DNA of 64,000 nt from DASZOC01 sp035550975 (GTDB taxonomy: Bacteria; Actinomycetota; CADDZG01; WHSQ01): NCBI GenBank assembly GCA_035550975.1, contig DASZOC010000054.1:1-64000 (forward strand). The letters are read 5' to 3'. Of this stretch, positions 16,293-24,912 are shown in pieces. Below the pieces are notes generated by a model, which had not been told where the DNA came from, did not search any database, and saw only the letters and a list, made by a program, of their open reading frames with translations. Positions within the stretch are counted from its first letter, which is position 1. Each line of letters starts with the position of its first letter. A program made the translations under genes and the position numbers.

Positions 16293-17483
16293 GTGACGCA
16301 ACTGCGCACGCTCGATTCCCTCGACGTCGCTGGCAAGCGCGTCCTCGTCCGGTGCGATCTCAACGTCCCGCTCGACGACGGGCACGTCGTCGACGACCTG
16401 CGCATCCGCGCCGCGCTGCCCACGATCGAGGCTCTCTTGAACGCAGGAGCGCGATTGACGGTCTGTTCGCACCTCGGCCGCCCGAAGGGCAAGATCGTCG
16501 AGGCGCTGCGGATGGAGCCGGTGGGCCGCGCCCTGGGACAGATGCTCGGCCGCGAGGTCCACGCGGTCGGCGACGTCGTCGGTCCCGAGGCAACCGCGGC
16601 GGCGTCCTCCATGGCAGACATCGTGCTGCTCGAGAACCTGCGGTTCGACCCGGGCGAGGAAGCCAATGACCCCGCGTTCGCGGACGCGCTCGCCGCGCTC
16701 GCCGACGTGTACGTCAACGACGCCTTCGGGGCCGCGCACCGCGCGCATGCCTCTGTGGTCGGCGTCGCCGAGCGGCTGCCGTCGGCGGCCGGGCTGCTGC
16801 TCGTCGACGAGGTCGAGCACCTGGAACGCCTGCTGCACGAGCCGGAGCGTCCGTTCGTGGCGGTGCTCGGCGGCGCGAAGGTCTCCGACAAGCTGGGAGT
16901 GATCGGTAACCTCCTCGACCGCGTCGACACGATCTGTATCGGCGGGGCGATGGCGTTCACGTTGCTGGTCGCGCAGGGACACGATGTCGGGCGGTCGCTG
17001 GTCGAGCACGAACGCGTGTCGGAGGTGACCGAGGTCCTGAAGGATGCCGAGGGGCGCGGGATCGACATACTCCTGCCCACCGACGCGGTCGCGGCCGAGT
17101 CGACCGAGGAAGGCGCGCCGCACGAGACCGTTCCGCTCGACAGGATCGGCGACCGGCTCGGCGTCGACATCGGCCCCGAGTCCGCGCGCACGTTCGCAGA
17201 GGCGATCGAGGCGGCGAGAACCGTTCTATGGAACGGGCCGATGGGCATCTTCGAGATCGATGCGTACTCGGAGGGGACGCGCGCGGTTGCCCGAGCGGTC
17301 GGGCGTGCCACCGGGGCCGGGGCGTACACCGTTGCCGGCGGGGGCGATTCGGCTGCCGCTCTCAGACAGATGGACATGACGGACGCGGTCTCGCACGTGT
17401 CCACGGGCGGAGGGGCGTCGCTCGAGCTGCTCGAGGGACGCAACCTCCCGGGGATCGCCGTGCTACGGAAAGGAAACGCATGA
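16293..17483 (+). CDS. pgk: Phosphoglycerate kinase
   Basis: This 396-residue enzyme makes ATP from 1,3-bisphosphoglycerate. Motifs seen are RVLVRCDLNVPLDDG, SHLGRPKG, LLENLRFDPGEEAND, VNDAFGAAHRAHAS, LGGAKVSDKLGV, WNGPMGIFE and the C-terminal GGGDSAAAL...STGGGASLELLEG. The start is GTG 16293, with CAGGA about 10 nt upstream. Its stop overlaps the tpiA start. Confidence 0.97.
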   Translation: MTQLRTLDSLDVAGKRVLVRCDLNVPLDDGHVVDDLRIRAALPTIEALLNAGARLTVCSHLGRPKGKIVEALRMEPVGRALGQMLGREVHAVGDVVGPEATAAASSMADIVLLENLRFDPGEEANDPAFADALAALADVYVNDAFGAAHRAHASVVGVAERLPSAAGLLLVDEVEHLERLLHEPERPFVAVLGGAKVSDKLGVIGNLLDRVDTICIGGAMAFTLLVAQGHDVGRSLVEHERVSEVTEVLKDAEGRGIDILLPTDAVAAESTEEGAPHETVPLDRIGDRLGVDIGPESARTFAEAIEAARTVLWNGPMGIFEIDAYSEGTRAVARAVGRATGAGAYTVAGGGDSAAALRQMDMTDAVSHVSTGGGASLELLEGRNLPGIAVLRKGNA

Positions 17484-18247
17484 GGACGCCACTGATCGCG
17501 GGCAACTGGAAGATGAACAAGACCCACCTCGACGCGATGCGACTGGTCCAGGGCCTCGCGCACGAGCTCGCCGGGCACAGCTTCGACCGCGTCGAGGTCG
17601 TCGTGTGTCCTCCGTTCACGGCGCTGCGCACGATCCAGACCCTGATCGACTCGGACCGCTACGAGTTCGGCCTCGGTGCGCAGAACATGCACCACGAGAA
17701 CGAGGGGGCATTCACCGGCGAGGTGTCGGGAACGATGCTCAAGTCCCTTGACGTCGACTACGTCATCGTGGGCCACTCGGAGCGCCGCGAGATCTTCGGC
17801 GAGTCGGACGAAGACGTGAAGCTCAAGGTACGGGCCGCGTTCGCGCACGAGTTGGTGCCGATCGTGTGCTGTGGCGAGACGGAGCAGGAGCGGGGAGCGG
17901 GCCAGACGGAAGCGAAGGTCGAACGACAGGTGCGAGCGGCGTTCGACGGGATCAAGCCGGAGGCCGCGCGCAGGGCGGTCGTGGCCTACGAGCCGATCTG
18001 GGCGATAGGGACGGGGAAGACGGCGACCCCGGAAGACGCGCAGGCAACGATCGCGCACATCCGCAAGGTGCTGGCCGGCGTGGCCGGTGACGCTGTGGCC
18101 GGCGACATGCGGATCCTCTACGGCGGCAGCGTCAAGTCCGGCAACGCCGCGGCGCTGATGTCGCATGCCGACATCGACGGCGCCTTGGTCGGCGGCGCGT
18201 CGCTCGAAGCGCAGGAGTTCGCGGCCATCGTCAAAGCCGTCAAGTAG
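17480..18247 (+). CDS. tpiA: Triosephosphate isomerase
   Basis: The 255-residue TIM barrel interconverts dihydroxyacetone phosphate and glyceraldehyde 3-phosphate. It contains IAGNWKMNKT with the catalytic Lys, VIVGHSERR with the catalytic His, AYEPIWAIGTGKTATPE with the catalytic Glu and loop 6, and the phosphate-binding ILYGGSVKSGN and GALVGGASL. ATG 17480 is preceded by AAAGGAAA. It overlaps pgk by 4 nt. Confidence 0.97.
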   Translation: MRTPLIAGNWKMNKTHLDAMRLVQGLAHELAGHSFDRVEVVVCPPFTALRTIQTLIDSDRYEFGLGAQNMHHENEGAFTGEVSGTMLKSLDVDYVIVGHSERREIFGESDEDVKLKVRAAFAHELVPIVCCGETEQERGAGQTEAKVERQVRAAFDGIKPEAARRAVVAYEPIWAIGTGKTATPEDAQATIAHIRKVLAGVAGDAVAGDMRILYGGSVKSGNAAALMSHADIDGALVGGASLEAQEFAAIVKAVK

Positions 18248-18261
18248 GGGAGCGCCCGCGC

Positions 18262-19551
18262 ATGCCGAAGCCGTTCATCTACGTGATCCTCGACGGGCTC
18301 GGCGACGACCCTCTCGACGCTCTCGGCGGTAAGACGCCACTCGAAGCGGCGAAGACGCCGAACCTGGACCGTCTCGCCTCCGCCGGCCGCAACGGATACG
18401 TCACCACGGTCGGAGAGGGGATCGCGCCCGAGTCGGACATCGCCGTGTTCGCGATCCTCGGGTACGACCCTCACGAGCACCACACCGGCCGCGGCCCCCT
18501 CGAGTCGGTAGGCGCCGGTCTCGACGTGAAACGAGGAGACCTCGCCTACCGCGTGAACTTCGCGACCGTCGAGAGGGACGCCGAGGGCTGGGCGATCGTC
18601 GACCGCCGCGTCGGCAGGGACCTCACGTCCGACGAGGCTCACGCACTGGCCGCAGAGGTCCAAGAGAAGGTATCCATCCCCGGAGCGTCGTTCGAGTTCC
18701 GCGCGACGATCGGCCACCGCGGGGTGCTCGTGTTGCGGAGCGACGAAGGGCCGCTGTCGGCTGAGGTGGAGAACTCCGACCCCGCCTACGGAAGACACGG
18801 TGCGCTCGGCGTCGCGCTCGAGACGTTCGACAACCACGTGGTCCACGTTGCGCCGGTCGCAGGCTCCGAGGAAGACGAGCGGGCGCAGCGAGCCGCACTG
18901 ATCACCAACGAGTGGCTCCAGGCCTCTTTCGACGTGCTCGACCGATCCGAGGTGAACGACAAGCGGCGCGCAGCGCGCAAGCTCCCGGGGAACTTCGTGC
19001 TGACGCGCGACGGCGGTGACCACCTGCCGGACCTCGTTCCGTTCAAGCAGAAGTTCGGCCCCGAGAGGGGTTGTTTCGTCGAGATGCCCGTGGAGCTCGG
19101 CATCGCGCGCCTGACCGGCATGGGGATAGTCGAGGCACCGACCGGGATCCCGCCTCCGGAGCAGTACGAAGCGTGGGCCGCCCTCGCGCTCGACGCGATC
19201 GCCGGCTACGACGGGCTCTACATCCACATCAAGGGGCCCGACGTGCCGGCACACGACGGCGATCACGACGGCAAGATCAGAAGCATCGAAGAGATCGACT
19301 CGATCTTCTTCGCCGCGGTGCTGCAAGACCTGGACCTCGGGTCGACGCTCGTTGCAGTCACGGCAGACCACAGCACCAGTTGCGCACGCAAGGCACACAC
19401 GGACGGGCCCGTGCCGTTGCTCATCTGCGGTGGCAATGTCAGCTCCGACGGCGTCGAGACCTACGGCGAGACCGCGAGCCGCGACGGAGCGATGGGCCAC
19501 CTGAAGGGCCCCGAGATCATGCCGAACCTCGTCGCCCTCGCCCGCGCATAG
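18262..19551 (+). CDS. apgM: Phosphoglycerate mutase, archaeal (ApgM) type
   Basis: The 429-residue protein belongs to the alkaline phosphatase superfamily branch of cofactor-independent phosphoglycerate mutases first described in archaea. It begins YVILDGLGDDP, has GIAPESDIAVFAILGYDP with the probable catalytic Ser, YHTGRGPLE-type sugar-binding loop (HHTGRGPLESVGAG) and the metal-binding HIKGPDVPAHDGDHDGK and TADHSTSC motifs. It completes the step after Pgk in this cluster; enolase is not in the window. It lies 14 nt after tpiA. Confidence 0.92.
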   Translation: MPKPFIYVILDGLGDDPLDALGGKTPLEAAKTPNLDRLASAGRNGYVTTVGEGIAPESDIAVFAILGYDPHEHHTGRGPLESVGAGLDVKRGDLAYRVNFATVERDAEGWAIVDRRVGRDLTSDEAHALAAEVQEKVSIPGASFEFRATIGHRGVLVLRSDEGPLSAEVENSDPAYGRHGALGVALETFDNHVVHVAPVAGSEEDERAQRAALITNEWLQASFDVLDRSEVNDKRRAARKLPGNFVLTRDGGDHLPDLVPFKQKFGPERGCFVEMPVELGIARLTGMGIVEAPTGIPPPEQYEAWAALALDAIAGYDGLYIHIKGPDVPAHDGDHDGKIRSIEEIDSIFFAAVLQDLDLGSTLVAVTADHSTSCARKAHTDGPVPLLICGGNVSSDGVETYGETASRDGAMGHLKGPEIMPNLVALARA

Positions 19552-19609
19552 CCCAACCGTGCAGAGAAACGACGAAGATGTCGCGTTCTGGCTGCGCAGA
19601 ACCGATCCG

Positions 19610-19623
19610 ACTACTGTTGTAGT
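19610..19623. promoter_or_regulatory. Candidate BlaI operator upstream of blaI
   Basis: ACTAC-TGTT-GTAGT is a perfect inverted repeat with 5-bp arms, placed 16 nt upstream of a TAGGAT -10-like hexamer. Its TAC/GTA dyad resembles operators of BlaI/MecI-type repressors, which commonly autoregulate. A similar dyad precedes mpa. Confidence 0.5.
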
Positions 19624-19639
19624 AGCGCGGCTGCGGGCG

Positions 19640-19645
19640 TAGGAT
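19640..19645 (+). promoter_or_regulatory. Putative -10 element of the blaI operon
   Basis: TAGGAT lies 27 nt before the blaI ATG. The leader holds a purine-rich AGGGGGGAA ribosome binding site. Confidence 0.4.
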
Positions 19646-19672
19646 TCCGGCTCCGGCCGTCCAGGGGGGAAC

Positions 19673-20080
19673 ATGGCTCCACGTCGCAAGCACAGCCTTG
19701 CCGAGGTCCTCGGCCCACTCGAGGCCGACATCATGGACGTCGTGTGGGACTCCGGCGAGGTGACCGTCCGCGACGTCCACAAGGCGCTCGGCACCTCGCG
19801 GCCCCTGGCCTACACGACCGTCATGACGACACTCGGTCGGCTTGCCGACAAGGGGCTCGTCAAACGCATCGAGGTCCAGCCGGCCCACCACTACGTCGCG
19901 TTGGTCACGCGCGAGCAGTACGCACGCTCCACCGTCAAGTCGGTGGTCGACTGGCTCGTCAACCACTTCCCGGATCCGGCGGTCGCTTACTTCCTGGACC
20001 GGGTCGAGAAGGAAGACGAGAACGTCGTCGAACGACTCCGCGAAGCGATCGACCAGAGGCGAGTGAAGGACCGCGACTAA
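19673..20080 (+). CDS. BlaI/MecI/CopY-family repressor
   Basis: The 135-residue protein has the winged-helix domain of the family (LGPLEADIMDVVWDSGEVTVRDVHKAL, LAYTTVMTTLGRLADKGLV) and a C-terminal dimerisation helix region. These repressors are inactivated by proteolysis triggered by a partner M56 membrane protease. The M56 gene follows after 1 nt. A dyad upstream suggests autorepression. The inducer is unknown; beta-lactam sensing is not implied, as the partner has no penicillin-binding domain. Confidence 0.92.
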   Translation: MAPRRKHSLAEVLGPLEADIMDVVWDSGEVTVRDVHKALGTSRPLAYTTVMTTLGRLADKGLVKRIEVQPAHHYVALVTREQYARSTVKSVVDWLVNHFPDPAVAYFLDRVEKEDENVVERLREAIDQRRVKDRD

Positions 20081-20081
20081 C

Positions 20082-21437
20082 GTGACCTTGGCTGCTCCCA
20101 CGGTCGTCACGATCGAAGGCGATTCGGCCTGGATCGTGATGCTCGCCGTCTCCACCGTCACGCTCATCGCCGTGCTGGTGTTGCGCCGGTGCATCCGCCA
20201 ACCGGGCGGGCTCGCCTCCGGCCTGCTGTTGAGCCTCCCGTTGGTCCTTCCGTTGATCGCGGCCGTGTCGTTCGACCATGCCGCGTTCCCGGTGGTCAAC
20301 GTGCTCCGGCCCATCAGCGCGCAGCTGATGACGGATCCGAGCCAGTTGCTCCACGTGCTGTTCGTTCCCCACGACAAGAACGTCATCGGCGCCTATGCGC
20401 TGCACGAGACGGCCGGTGCCTGGATGTTGTGGATCGGCCTGTCGGTGAGCTCGCTGATGCTCGTGCGCCGCGCGATCGGGACCATGCTCGTACGACGGTT
20501 GATCGGACGCAGCCGCCCGCTCACGGCGGGTGAGGAGGGCGACGTCCGCATGACGCTCGAGCGGCTGACCGCGGCATCGTCGCTGGCGCGGACGCCGGCG
20601 ATCCTGGTGATGCCGGAAGGCTCGATCGGCGCCTTCGCGGTCGCGGGCAAGGGCGGTCGGATCCTGATCTCGCCCGAGCTCCTCGACGACCTGGACCGCG
20701 GCGAGCTCGAGGGGATCCTGGCGCACGAGATCGCCCACCTCGAGGCGAAAGACGTGCCGCTGACGTTCGCGGCGGGGTTCCTGCGCGACCTGGTCGCGTG
20801 GAACCCGATCGTCCACGTCGCCTACCGCCGTCTGTTGTCGGACAGGGAGATCGAAGCCGACCACCGGGCCGTGACCCTTACCGGCGACCCGCTCGCGGTC
20901 GCGTCGGGGCTCGTGCGGCTGTGCGAGCTCCGGAAACGCCGGCGGATCATGGGCCCCGGCCTCGGCGTCGCGTTCGGCGGGGGCCGCGTGCCGACGAGGG
21001 TCGGCAGCCTGCTTGCTCTCGCCGACGGTGCGACGCCGCTCCGCACCGGCAGCGCGCCTTATCTCGTCGCGGCGTTGCTGGTAGCCGTCATCGGCATGCA
21101 GGCCGGCGCGCACATCGCGTCCCAGGATGGGAGTGCCTACCTGATCATGCTCGGCTCGGCCGACGAGCCCACGCGACGGTCGCTATGGGCGCCGTCGCCG
21201 GCCGCCGCGCCGCGTGCCGAGTCGAAGGAGCAACGCCTCCAGCGCGGCGCCATCATGGCGCGGCGCGAGCCGACCGACCCGATCGCGTTCAAGGCGAAGT
21301 TCAAGCTCGACTGGATCGAGCACTGGAAGCGCAAGAGCCGCAGCCTCGGCCTCGCCCACGAGACGACGCGCATGTGGGAGCTCCTCTCGGTGGAGGCGTT
21401 GCCGGGCTTCTATCGCTTGGCGCCGGAGGCGATCTAG
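20082..21437 (+). CDS. M56-family (BlaR1-like) membrane metalloprotease
   Basis: A 451-residue protein with several hydrophobic segments at the N-terminus (for example WIVMLAVSTVTLIAVLVLRR and GLLLSLPLVLPLIAAVSF). A cytosolic zinc protease domain follows, with AHEIAHLEAKD (HExxH) and the third-ligand region DREIEADHRAV. A further membrane segment (YLVAALLVAVIGMQAGAHIA) precedes a basic C-terminal tail of about 100 residues. No transpeptidase-like sensor domain with SxxK is seen. It is expected to cleave or release the adjacent BlaI-like repressor. Start is GTG 20082, 1 nt after blaI. Confidence 0.88.
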   Translation: MTLAAPTVVTIEGDSAWIVMLAVSTVTLIAVLVLRRCIRQPGGLASGLLLSLPLVLPLIAAVSFDHAAFPVVNVLRPISAQLMTDPSQLLHVLFVPHDKNVIGAYALHETAGAWMLWIGLSVSSLMLVRRAIGTMLVRRLIGRSRPLTAGEEGDVRMTLERLTAASSLARTPAILVMPEGSIGAFAVAGKGGRILISPELLDDLDRGELEGILAHEIAHLEAKDVPLTFAAGFLRDLVAWNPIVHVAYRRLLSDREIEADHRAVTLTGDPLAVASGLVRLCELRKRRRIMGPGLGVAFGGGRVPTRVGSLLALADGATPLRTGSAPYLVAALLVAVIGMQAGAHIASQDGSAYLIMLGSADEPTRRSLWAPSPAAAPRAESKEQRLQRGAIMARREPTDPIAFKAKFKLDWIEHWKRKSRSLGLAHETTRMWELLSVEALPGFYRLAPEAI

Positions 21438-21502
21438 CCTCACACGCCAGTTCGGCTACCCTTGAGGGCCAAACGGCTATCCCAGAAGAGGTGTTCTAGA
21501 AA

Positions 21503-21739
21503 GTGTTCACGGCGATCCTCGTAGTGGTCCACGTCCTCGCATCGCTGATGCTGATCACGTTCGTCCTGCTCCATGCGGGGCGCGGCGGAGGCGTCTCCGA
21601 GATGTTCGGCGGGGGCATGCAGTCCCAGGCGATGGGCTCGACCGTGATGGAGAAGAACCTCGACCGGATCACGATCATCACCGCGATCGTCTTCGCCGGC
21701 ACGACCATCCTTCTGGCTTTCCGTCTCACGCCCTCCTAG
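21503..21739 (+). CDS. secG: Preprotein translocase subunit SecG
   Basis: SecG is the small accessory subunit of the SecYEG channel. The 78-residue product has two membrane segments (ILVVVHVLASLMLITFVLLH and ITIITAIVFAGTTILLAF) separated by the conserved Gly-rich loop (GRGGGVSEMFGGGMQSQAMGS). The start is GTG with AGAAGAGG upstream. A TACCCT hexamer at 21457-21462 could be its -10. In actinobacteria secG commonly follows the gap-pgk-tpi cluster; here blaI/M56 separate them. Confidence 0.93.
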   Translation: MFTAILVVVHVLASLMLITFVLLHAGRGGGVSEMFGGGMQSQAMGSTVMEKNLDRITIITAIVFAGTTILLAFRLTPS

Positions 21740-21751
21740 CGCAGGCGCTTG

Positions 21752-23401
21752 GTGCCTGGCCGGGTGACGCGGGCCGTTGCCGCCGCGTGCTGCGTCGCGC
21801 TCCTCGGAGCCGGTTGCACACAGGACCGCGGTGACGCCATCGCGGAGCGACCCTCTCCCGCGGTGACGCCGACGGAGCCGGTTGCGCCGCCGACGCCGAC
21901 CGTCCCTCCCGTCTTCGAGCCCGAAGACGAGGTGCTGACGGTGGCGATCCAGGAGCCGTCGACGCTCGACCCGATGCGCCTTCAGGATCCGGGCGGCGTC
22001 CTCATCGCCCGGCAGCTCTACGAGGGCCTCACCCGCTGGGACCCGATCGAGGAAGAGGTGCTGCCTGCCGCGGCCGAGTCGTGGAAGGTCGACGAGGGGG
22101 GCCGCCGGTTCACGTTCAAGCTGCGTCAGGGAATGACGTTCCACGACGGCACGCCGGTCAGAAGCAAGGACTTCGCGTTCGCGTTCGACCGGATCACGCG
22201 CAAATCGAGCGCCTCCGACATCGCCTACGCGCTCGAAGACGTGCAGGGGTTCGCCGAGGTCAACCAGCTGGCGGAGGCGCGTCACCTGTCCGGTGTCAGG
22301 ACGCCGAACCCGACGACGCTGGTGATCAATCTTTCGGAGCCGTTCTACGACTTCCCGAAGCTGCTGACCCACCCGAGCCTGGTTCCGCTCCCGGAACGCG
22401 CGGTCGCGCGCCAGGATCGCTTCCTGACCACCCCGGTCGGTAACGGGCCGTTCCACATCGCGCAGGCGTGGGCACCCGGCGACCCCGTGCTCCTGAAGGC
22501 GTTCGTGGGCTTCTACGAAACGCCGGAGCTCGACGGCATCAGGTTCCAGACGTTCGCGGACGCGGCGGCATCGTGGCTCCCGTTCACGAACGGCGACATC
22601 GACGTCGCGGAGGTCCCCGCAGGTGAGATCGAGGCCGCCCAGGAGGCGTACGGCGACAAGGGCTTCGTGCCCTTCCTCGCGACCTACTCCTTCGGGTTCA
22701 ACGTGCGGTCGGACCAGCTGGACGACATCCGCATCCGCCGCGCCATCAACAAGGCGATCGACCGAGAGACGATCGTCCAGACCGTGTACCGCGGGAGCAT
22801 GCAGGTCCCGCGGGGGATCGTGCCGGTCGGGATGCCCGGGTTCCAGGAGAACATCTGCGTGGGCTTGTGCGAGTTCGACCCGGCCGGCGCGAAGCGGATC
22901 GTGTCGAAGCTGAAGAGGAAGGACAGGTCGCTGACGCTGGAATTCAGCGGCGACCAGCCACATCCCAGGGTCGTCCGGATGGTGCGCCGCGACCTGCAGG
23001 CGGCGGGATTCCGGGTGAAGGTCCGCGCGTTCCCGTTCCCGAAATACCTCAAGCGCCTCCGCTCCGGCGAGCATTCGATGTTCCGCCTCGGCTGGATCGC
23101 GGAGTACCCGACGCCGGACGCGTACCTGCGACCACTCTTCAGATCGGAGTCGTCCGACAACCACTCGGGCATCGAGTCGGCCAAGGTCGACCGGCTGCTG
23201 CGCCGAGCGCGAGCGACGAAGTCGGAGGGCAAACGAGTCCAGCTCTACATCGAAGCGGAGAAAGCGGTCCTCGACGTCGTGCCTATCGCTCCCGTCGGAT
23301 CGTTCGTCACCCACTGGGCGGCTCAGCCGGAGGTCGTGGGTCTCGTGCTGGACCAGATGGGCGGATTCGACGCGGTGAACGTGGAGCTGGCCTCGGACTG
23401 A
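21752..23401 (+). CDS. ABC transporter family-5 solute-binding lipoprotein
   Basis: The 549-residue product has a signal peptide ending in a lipobox (LLGAGC), a Pro/Thr-rich linker, then a peptide/nickel-type (SBP_bac_5) fold with EPSTLDPMRLQDPGG, LRQGMTFHDGTPVRSKDFAFAFDR, IRRAINKAIDRETIVQTVYRG and FRLGWIAEYPTPDAYLRPLF. It would capture oligopeptides or similar ligands outside the membrane. Permease and ATPase genes are not nearby, so it is an orphan receptor. Start is uncertain between TTG 21749, GTG 21752 and GTG 21764. Confidence 0.88.
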   Translation: MPGRVTRAVAAACCVALLGAGCTQDRGDAIAERPSPAVTPTEPVAPPTPTVPPVFEPEDEVLTVAIQEPSTLDPMRLQDPGGVLIARQLYEGLTRWDPIEEEVLPAAAESWKVDEGGRRFTFKLRQGMTFHDGTPVRSKDFAFAFDRITRKSSASDIAYALEDVQGFAEVNQLAEARHLSGVRTPNPTTLVINLSEPFYDFPKLLTHPSLVPLPERAVARQDRFLTTPVGNGPFHIAQAWAPGDPVLLKAFVGFYETPELDGIRFQTFADAAASWLPFTNGDIDVAEVPAGEIEAAQEAYGDKGFVPFLATYSFGFNVRSDQLDDIRIRRAINKAIDRETIVQTVYRGSMQVPRGIVPVGMPGFQENICVGLCEFDPAGAKRIVSKLKRKDRSLTLEFSGDQPHPRVVRMVRRDLQAAGFRVKVRAFPFPKYLKRLRSGEHSMFRLGWIAEYPTPDAYLRPLFRSESSDNHSGIESAKVDRLLRRARATKSEGKRVQLYIEAEKAVLDVVPIAPVGSFVTHWAAQPEVVGLVLDQMGGFDAVNVELASD

Positions 23402-23402
23402 C

Positions 23403-24728
23403 ATGCGATTCGTCAAGCTCGTGGCGGGTTCGGTCTGTGTTGCCGCGCTCGCCGCGTGCACGCCCGAAGCGGGCGACCGCGATCCGGGCGCAGCAGTTGT
23501 CTCGCCGACGCCGCACGAGGGCGGGACGGTCCACGTAGGGATCGTCGGCGAACCCGCAACGCTGGATCCCTACGGACCGGCCGCGTCCGACCACAGCTAC
23601 GCGCTCGTGCGGCCCGTGTTCCCGATGCCGTTCCGCCTGCTGCCCGACGGCTCGGTCGAGCCGGACCTGGCGGAGCGGGTCGTCGTCGAGGGTCGCACGG
23701 CCCGGCTATTCCTGCGCCGCGCGCGGTGGTCGGACGGGTCGAGGATCACCGCGCGCGACGTCGTCATCAGCATCCGCCGCGCGACCCCGCCGTCGGGTCT
23801 CGCGCGGATCCGGTCGGCCCGGGTCGTCTCGGACCGGGTAGTCCGCGTCCGGGGTGACGTCGACGACTGGGAGGAGGCACTCGCGTCCGGCGCGTACGTC
23901 CTGCCGGGGGGGAGGTTGCGCGGAGGCACCCTCTCCGGAGGTCCCTTCCGCTTCGCCCACTACCAGCCGGGACGGCGGCTCGTGTTCGAGCCCAACAAGA
24001 GGTGGCCGGGTACTCCTCCGCTGCTCGATCGTGTCGTGGTCGACTTCGTGCAATCGACCGAGCTCCTGATCAGGCTCCTCGAGGAAGGGCGGCTGGACGC
24101 GGCTGTGGTCCCTTCGACCGTCAACCTCGACGAGCGCCTCGACGAGCTGGAGCTGCACTACGGGCGCGCCCTCGGGTGGGAGTCGGTCGCGCTGGAGTTC
24201 GACGATCCCGTCGCGGCGGACGAGTGGATCGCGACCGCGTCCGGGATCGATCGCGAGCGGCTGCTGAGCTCGTTCGTGCGCGACGAGGGTCGCTTGTCGA
24301 ACACGCTAAGCCCCGGCCCGCTCGGAACGGAAGGTTTCTGGAGCCACGTCGCGATCGACGCCGGCGCACCGCCGCCGGAGATCACGATCGGAGCGCCGGA
24401 GGGCGACGAGCTATTGACGCTGATGCAGCGCGCGATCCAGCTCGATCTCGAACGCTCGGGCGTGACGGCCGAGCTCGTCACGGCGCCGTGGGCTACCTAC
24501 TACGGCGTATGGCCGGAGGACGGGCCGGCGGACGCATACCTAGTGAGACGCGCGGGCGCGCCGGGGGCCGCGACGCCGCCCGACGCGGTCGGATCGTCTG
24601 CGCTGCCGCTGGCTCACGTGGAGACGTTCGTCGCCTGGAACGACACCGTGCACGGTGCCGTGGTCCACCCCGCGCTGGACGGCCCGCTGTGGAACGCAGA
24701 AGAGTGGTGGAAGGACCCCTCGATATAA
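23403..24728 (+). CDS. Divergent family-5 solute-binding lipoprotein
   Basis: The 441-residue product has a lipoprotein signal (LAACT) and a shortened SBP_bac_5-like fold: GIVGEPATLDPYGPAA, LFLRRARWSDGSRITARDVVISIRR and PFRFAHYQPGRRLVFEPNKRW. It is about 100 residues shorter than its upstream neighbour and much less conserved in the C-terminal lobe. The two genes are 1 nt apart and probably arose by duplication followed by divergence, or form a receptor pair. No transporter membrane components are adjacent. Confidence 0.75.
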   Translation: MRFVKLVAGSVCVAALAACTPEAGDRDPGAAVVSPTPHEGGTVHVGIVGEPATLDPYGPAASDHSYALVRPVFPMPFRLLPDGSVEPDLAERVVVEGRTARLFLRRARWSDGSRITARDVVISIRRATPPSGLARIRSARVVSDRVVRVRGDVDDWEEALASGAYVLPGGRLRGGTLSGGPFRFAHYQPGRRLVFEPNKRWPGTPPLLDRVVVDFVQSTELLIRLLEEGRLDAAVVPSTVNLDERLDELELHYGRALGWESVALEFDDPVAADEWIATASGIDRERLLSSFVRDEGRLSNTLSPGPLGTEGFWSHVAIDAGAPPPEITIGAPEGDELLTLMQRAIQLDLERSGVTAELVTAPWATYYGVWPEDGPADAYLVRRAGAPGAATPPDAVGSSALPLAHVETFVAWNDTVHGAVVHPALDGPLWNAEEWWKDPSI

Positions 24729-24736
24729 TCGGCCGA

Positions 24737-24763
24737 GCCCTGCAACTTGACGCAGGGCTTTTG
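24737..24763 (+). terminator. Rho-independent terminator-like hairpin before tRNA-Leu
   Basis: AGCCCTGC (24737-24744) and GCAGGGCT (24753-24760) form a perfect 8-bp stem with an 8-nt loop, followed by TTTT. It would end the solute-binding protein transcript. It also begins just where a transcript from the TATAAT at 24725-24730 would start, so it may instead be a 5' leader hairpin of the tRNA precursor. Confidence 0.65.
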
Positions 24764-24769
24764 AGTGCG

Positions 24770-24851
24770 CGGTGGTGGTGGAACGGTAGACACGCCAGCT
24801 TGAGGGGCTGGTGCCCGCAAGGGTGTGGGGGTTCAAATCCCCCCCACCGCA
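24770..24851 (+). tRNA. tRNA-Leu (GAG)
   Basis: The acceptor stem GCGGTGG/CCACCGC closes a cloverleaf of 82 nt. The anticodon arm is CCAGC-TTGAGGG-GCTGG with anticodon GAG, reading CUC/CUU leucine codons. The variable arm (TGCCCGCAAGGGTG region) is long, as in class II tRNAs, and the T arm is GGGGG-TTCAAAT-CCCCC. The discriminator is A and CCA is not encoded. Confidence 0.95.
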
Positions 24852-24912
24852 CCCGAGAAAGGTTCTGTAGCTGCGCGACGCCTGCTGCGGATGCGAACCC
24901 GTCCGTTCAGGC

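Noticed and set aside
16232..18166. Minus-strand open frame of about 644 codons
   Set aside because: It is antisense to pgk and tpiA, is Arg/Ser-rich and low in complexity, and is explained by codon bias of the real genes.
21440..23461. Minus-strand open frame of about 673 codons
   Set aside because: It is antisense to secG and the solute-binding lipoprotein, with Arg/Asp-rich composition and no motif.
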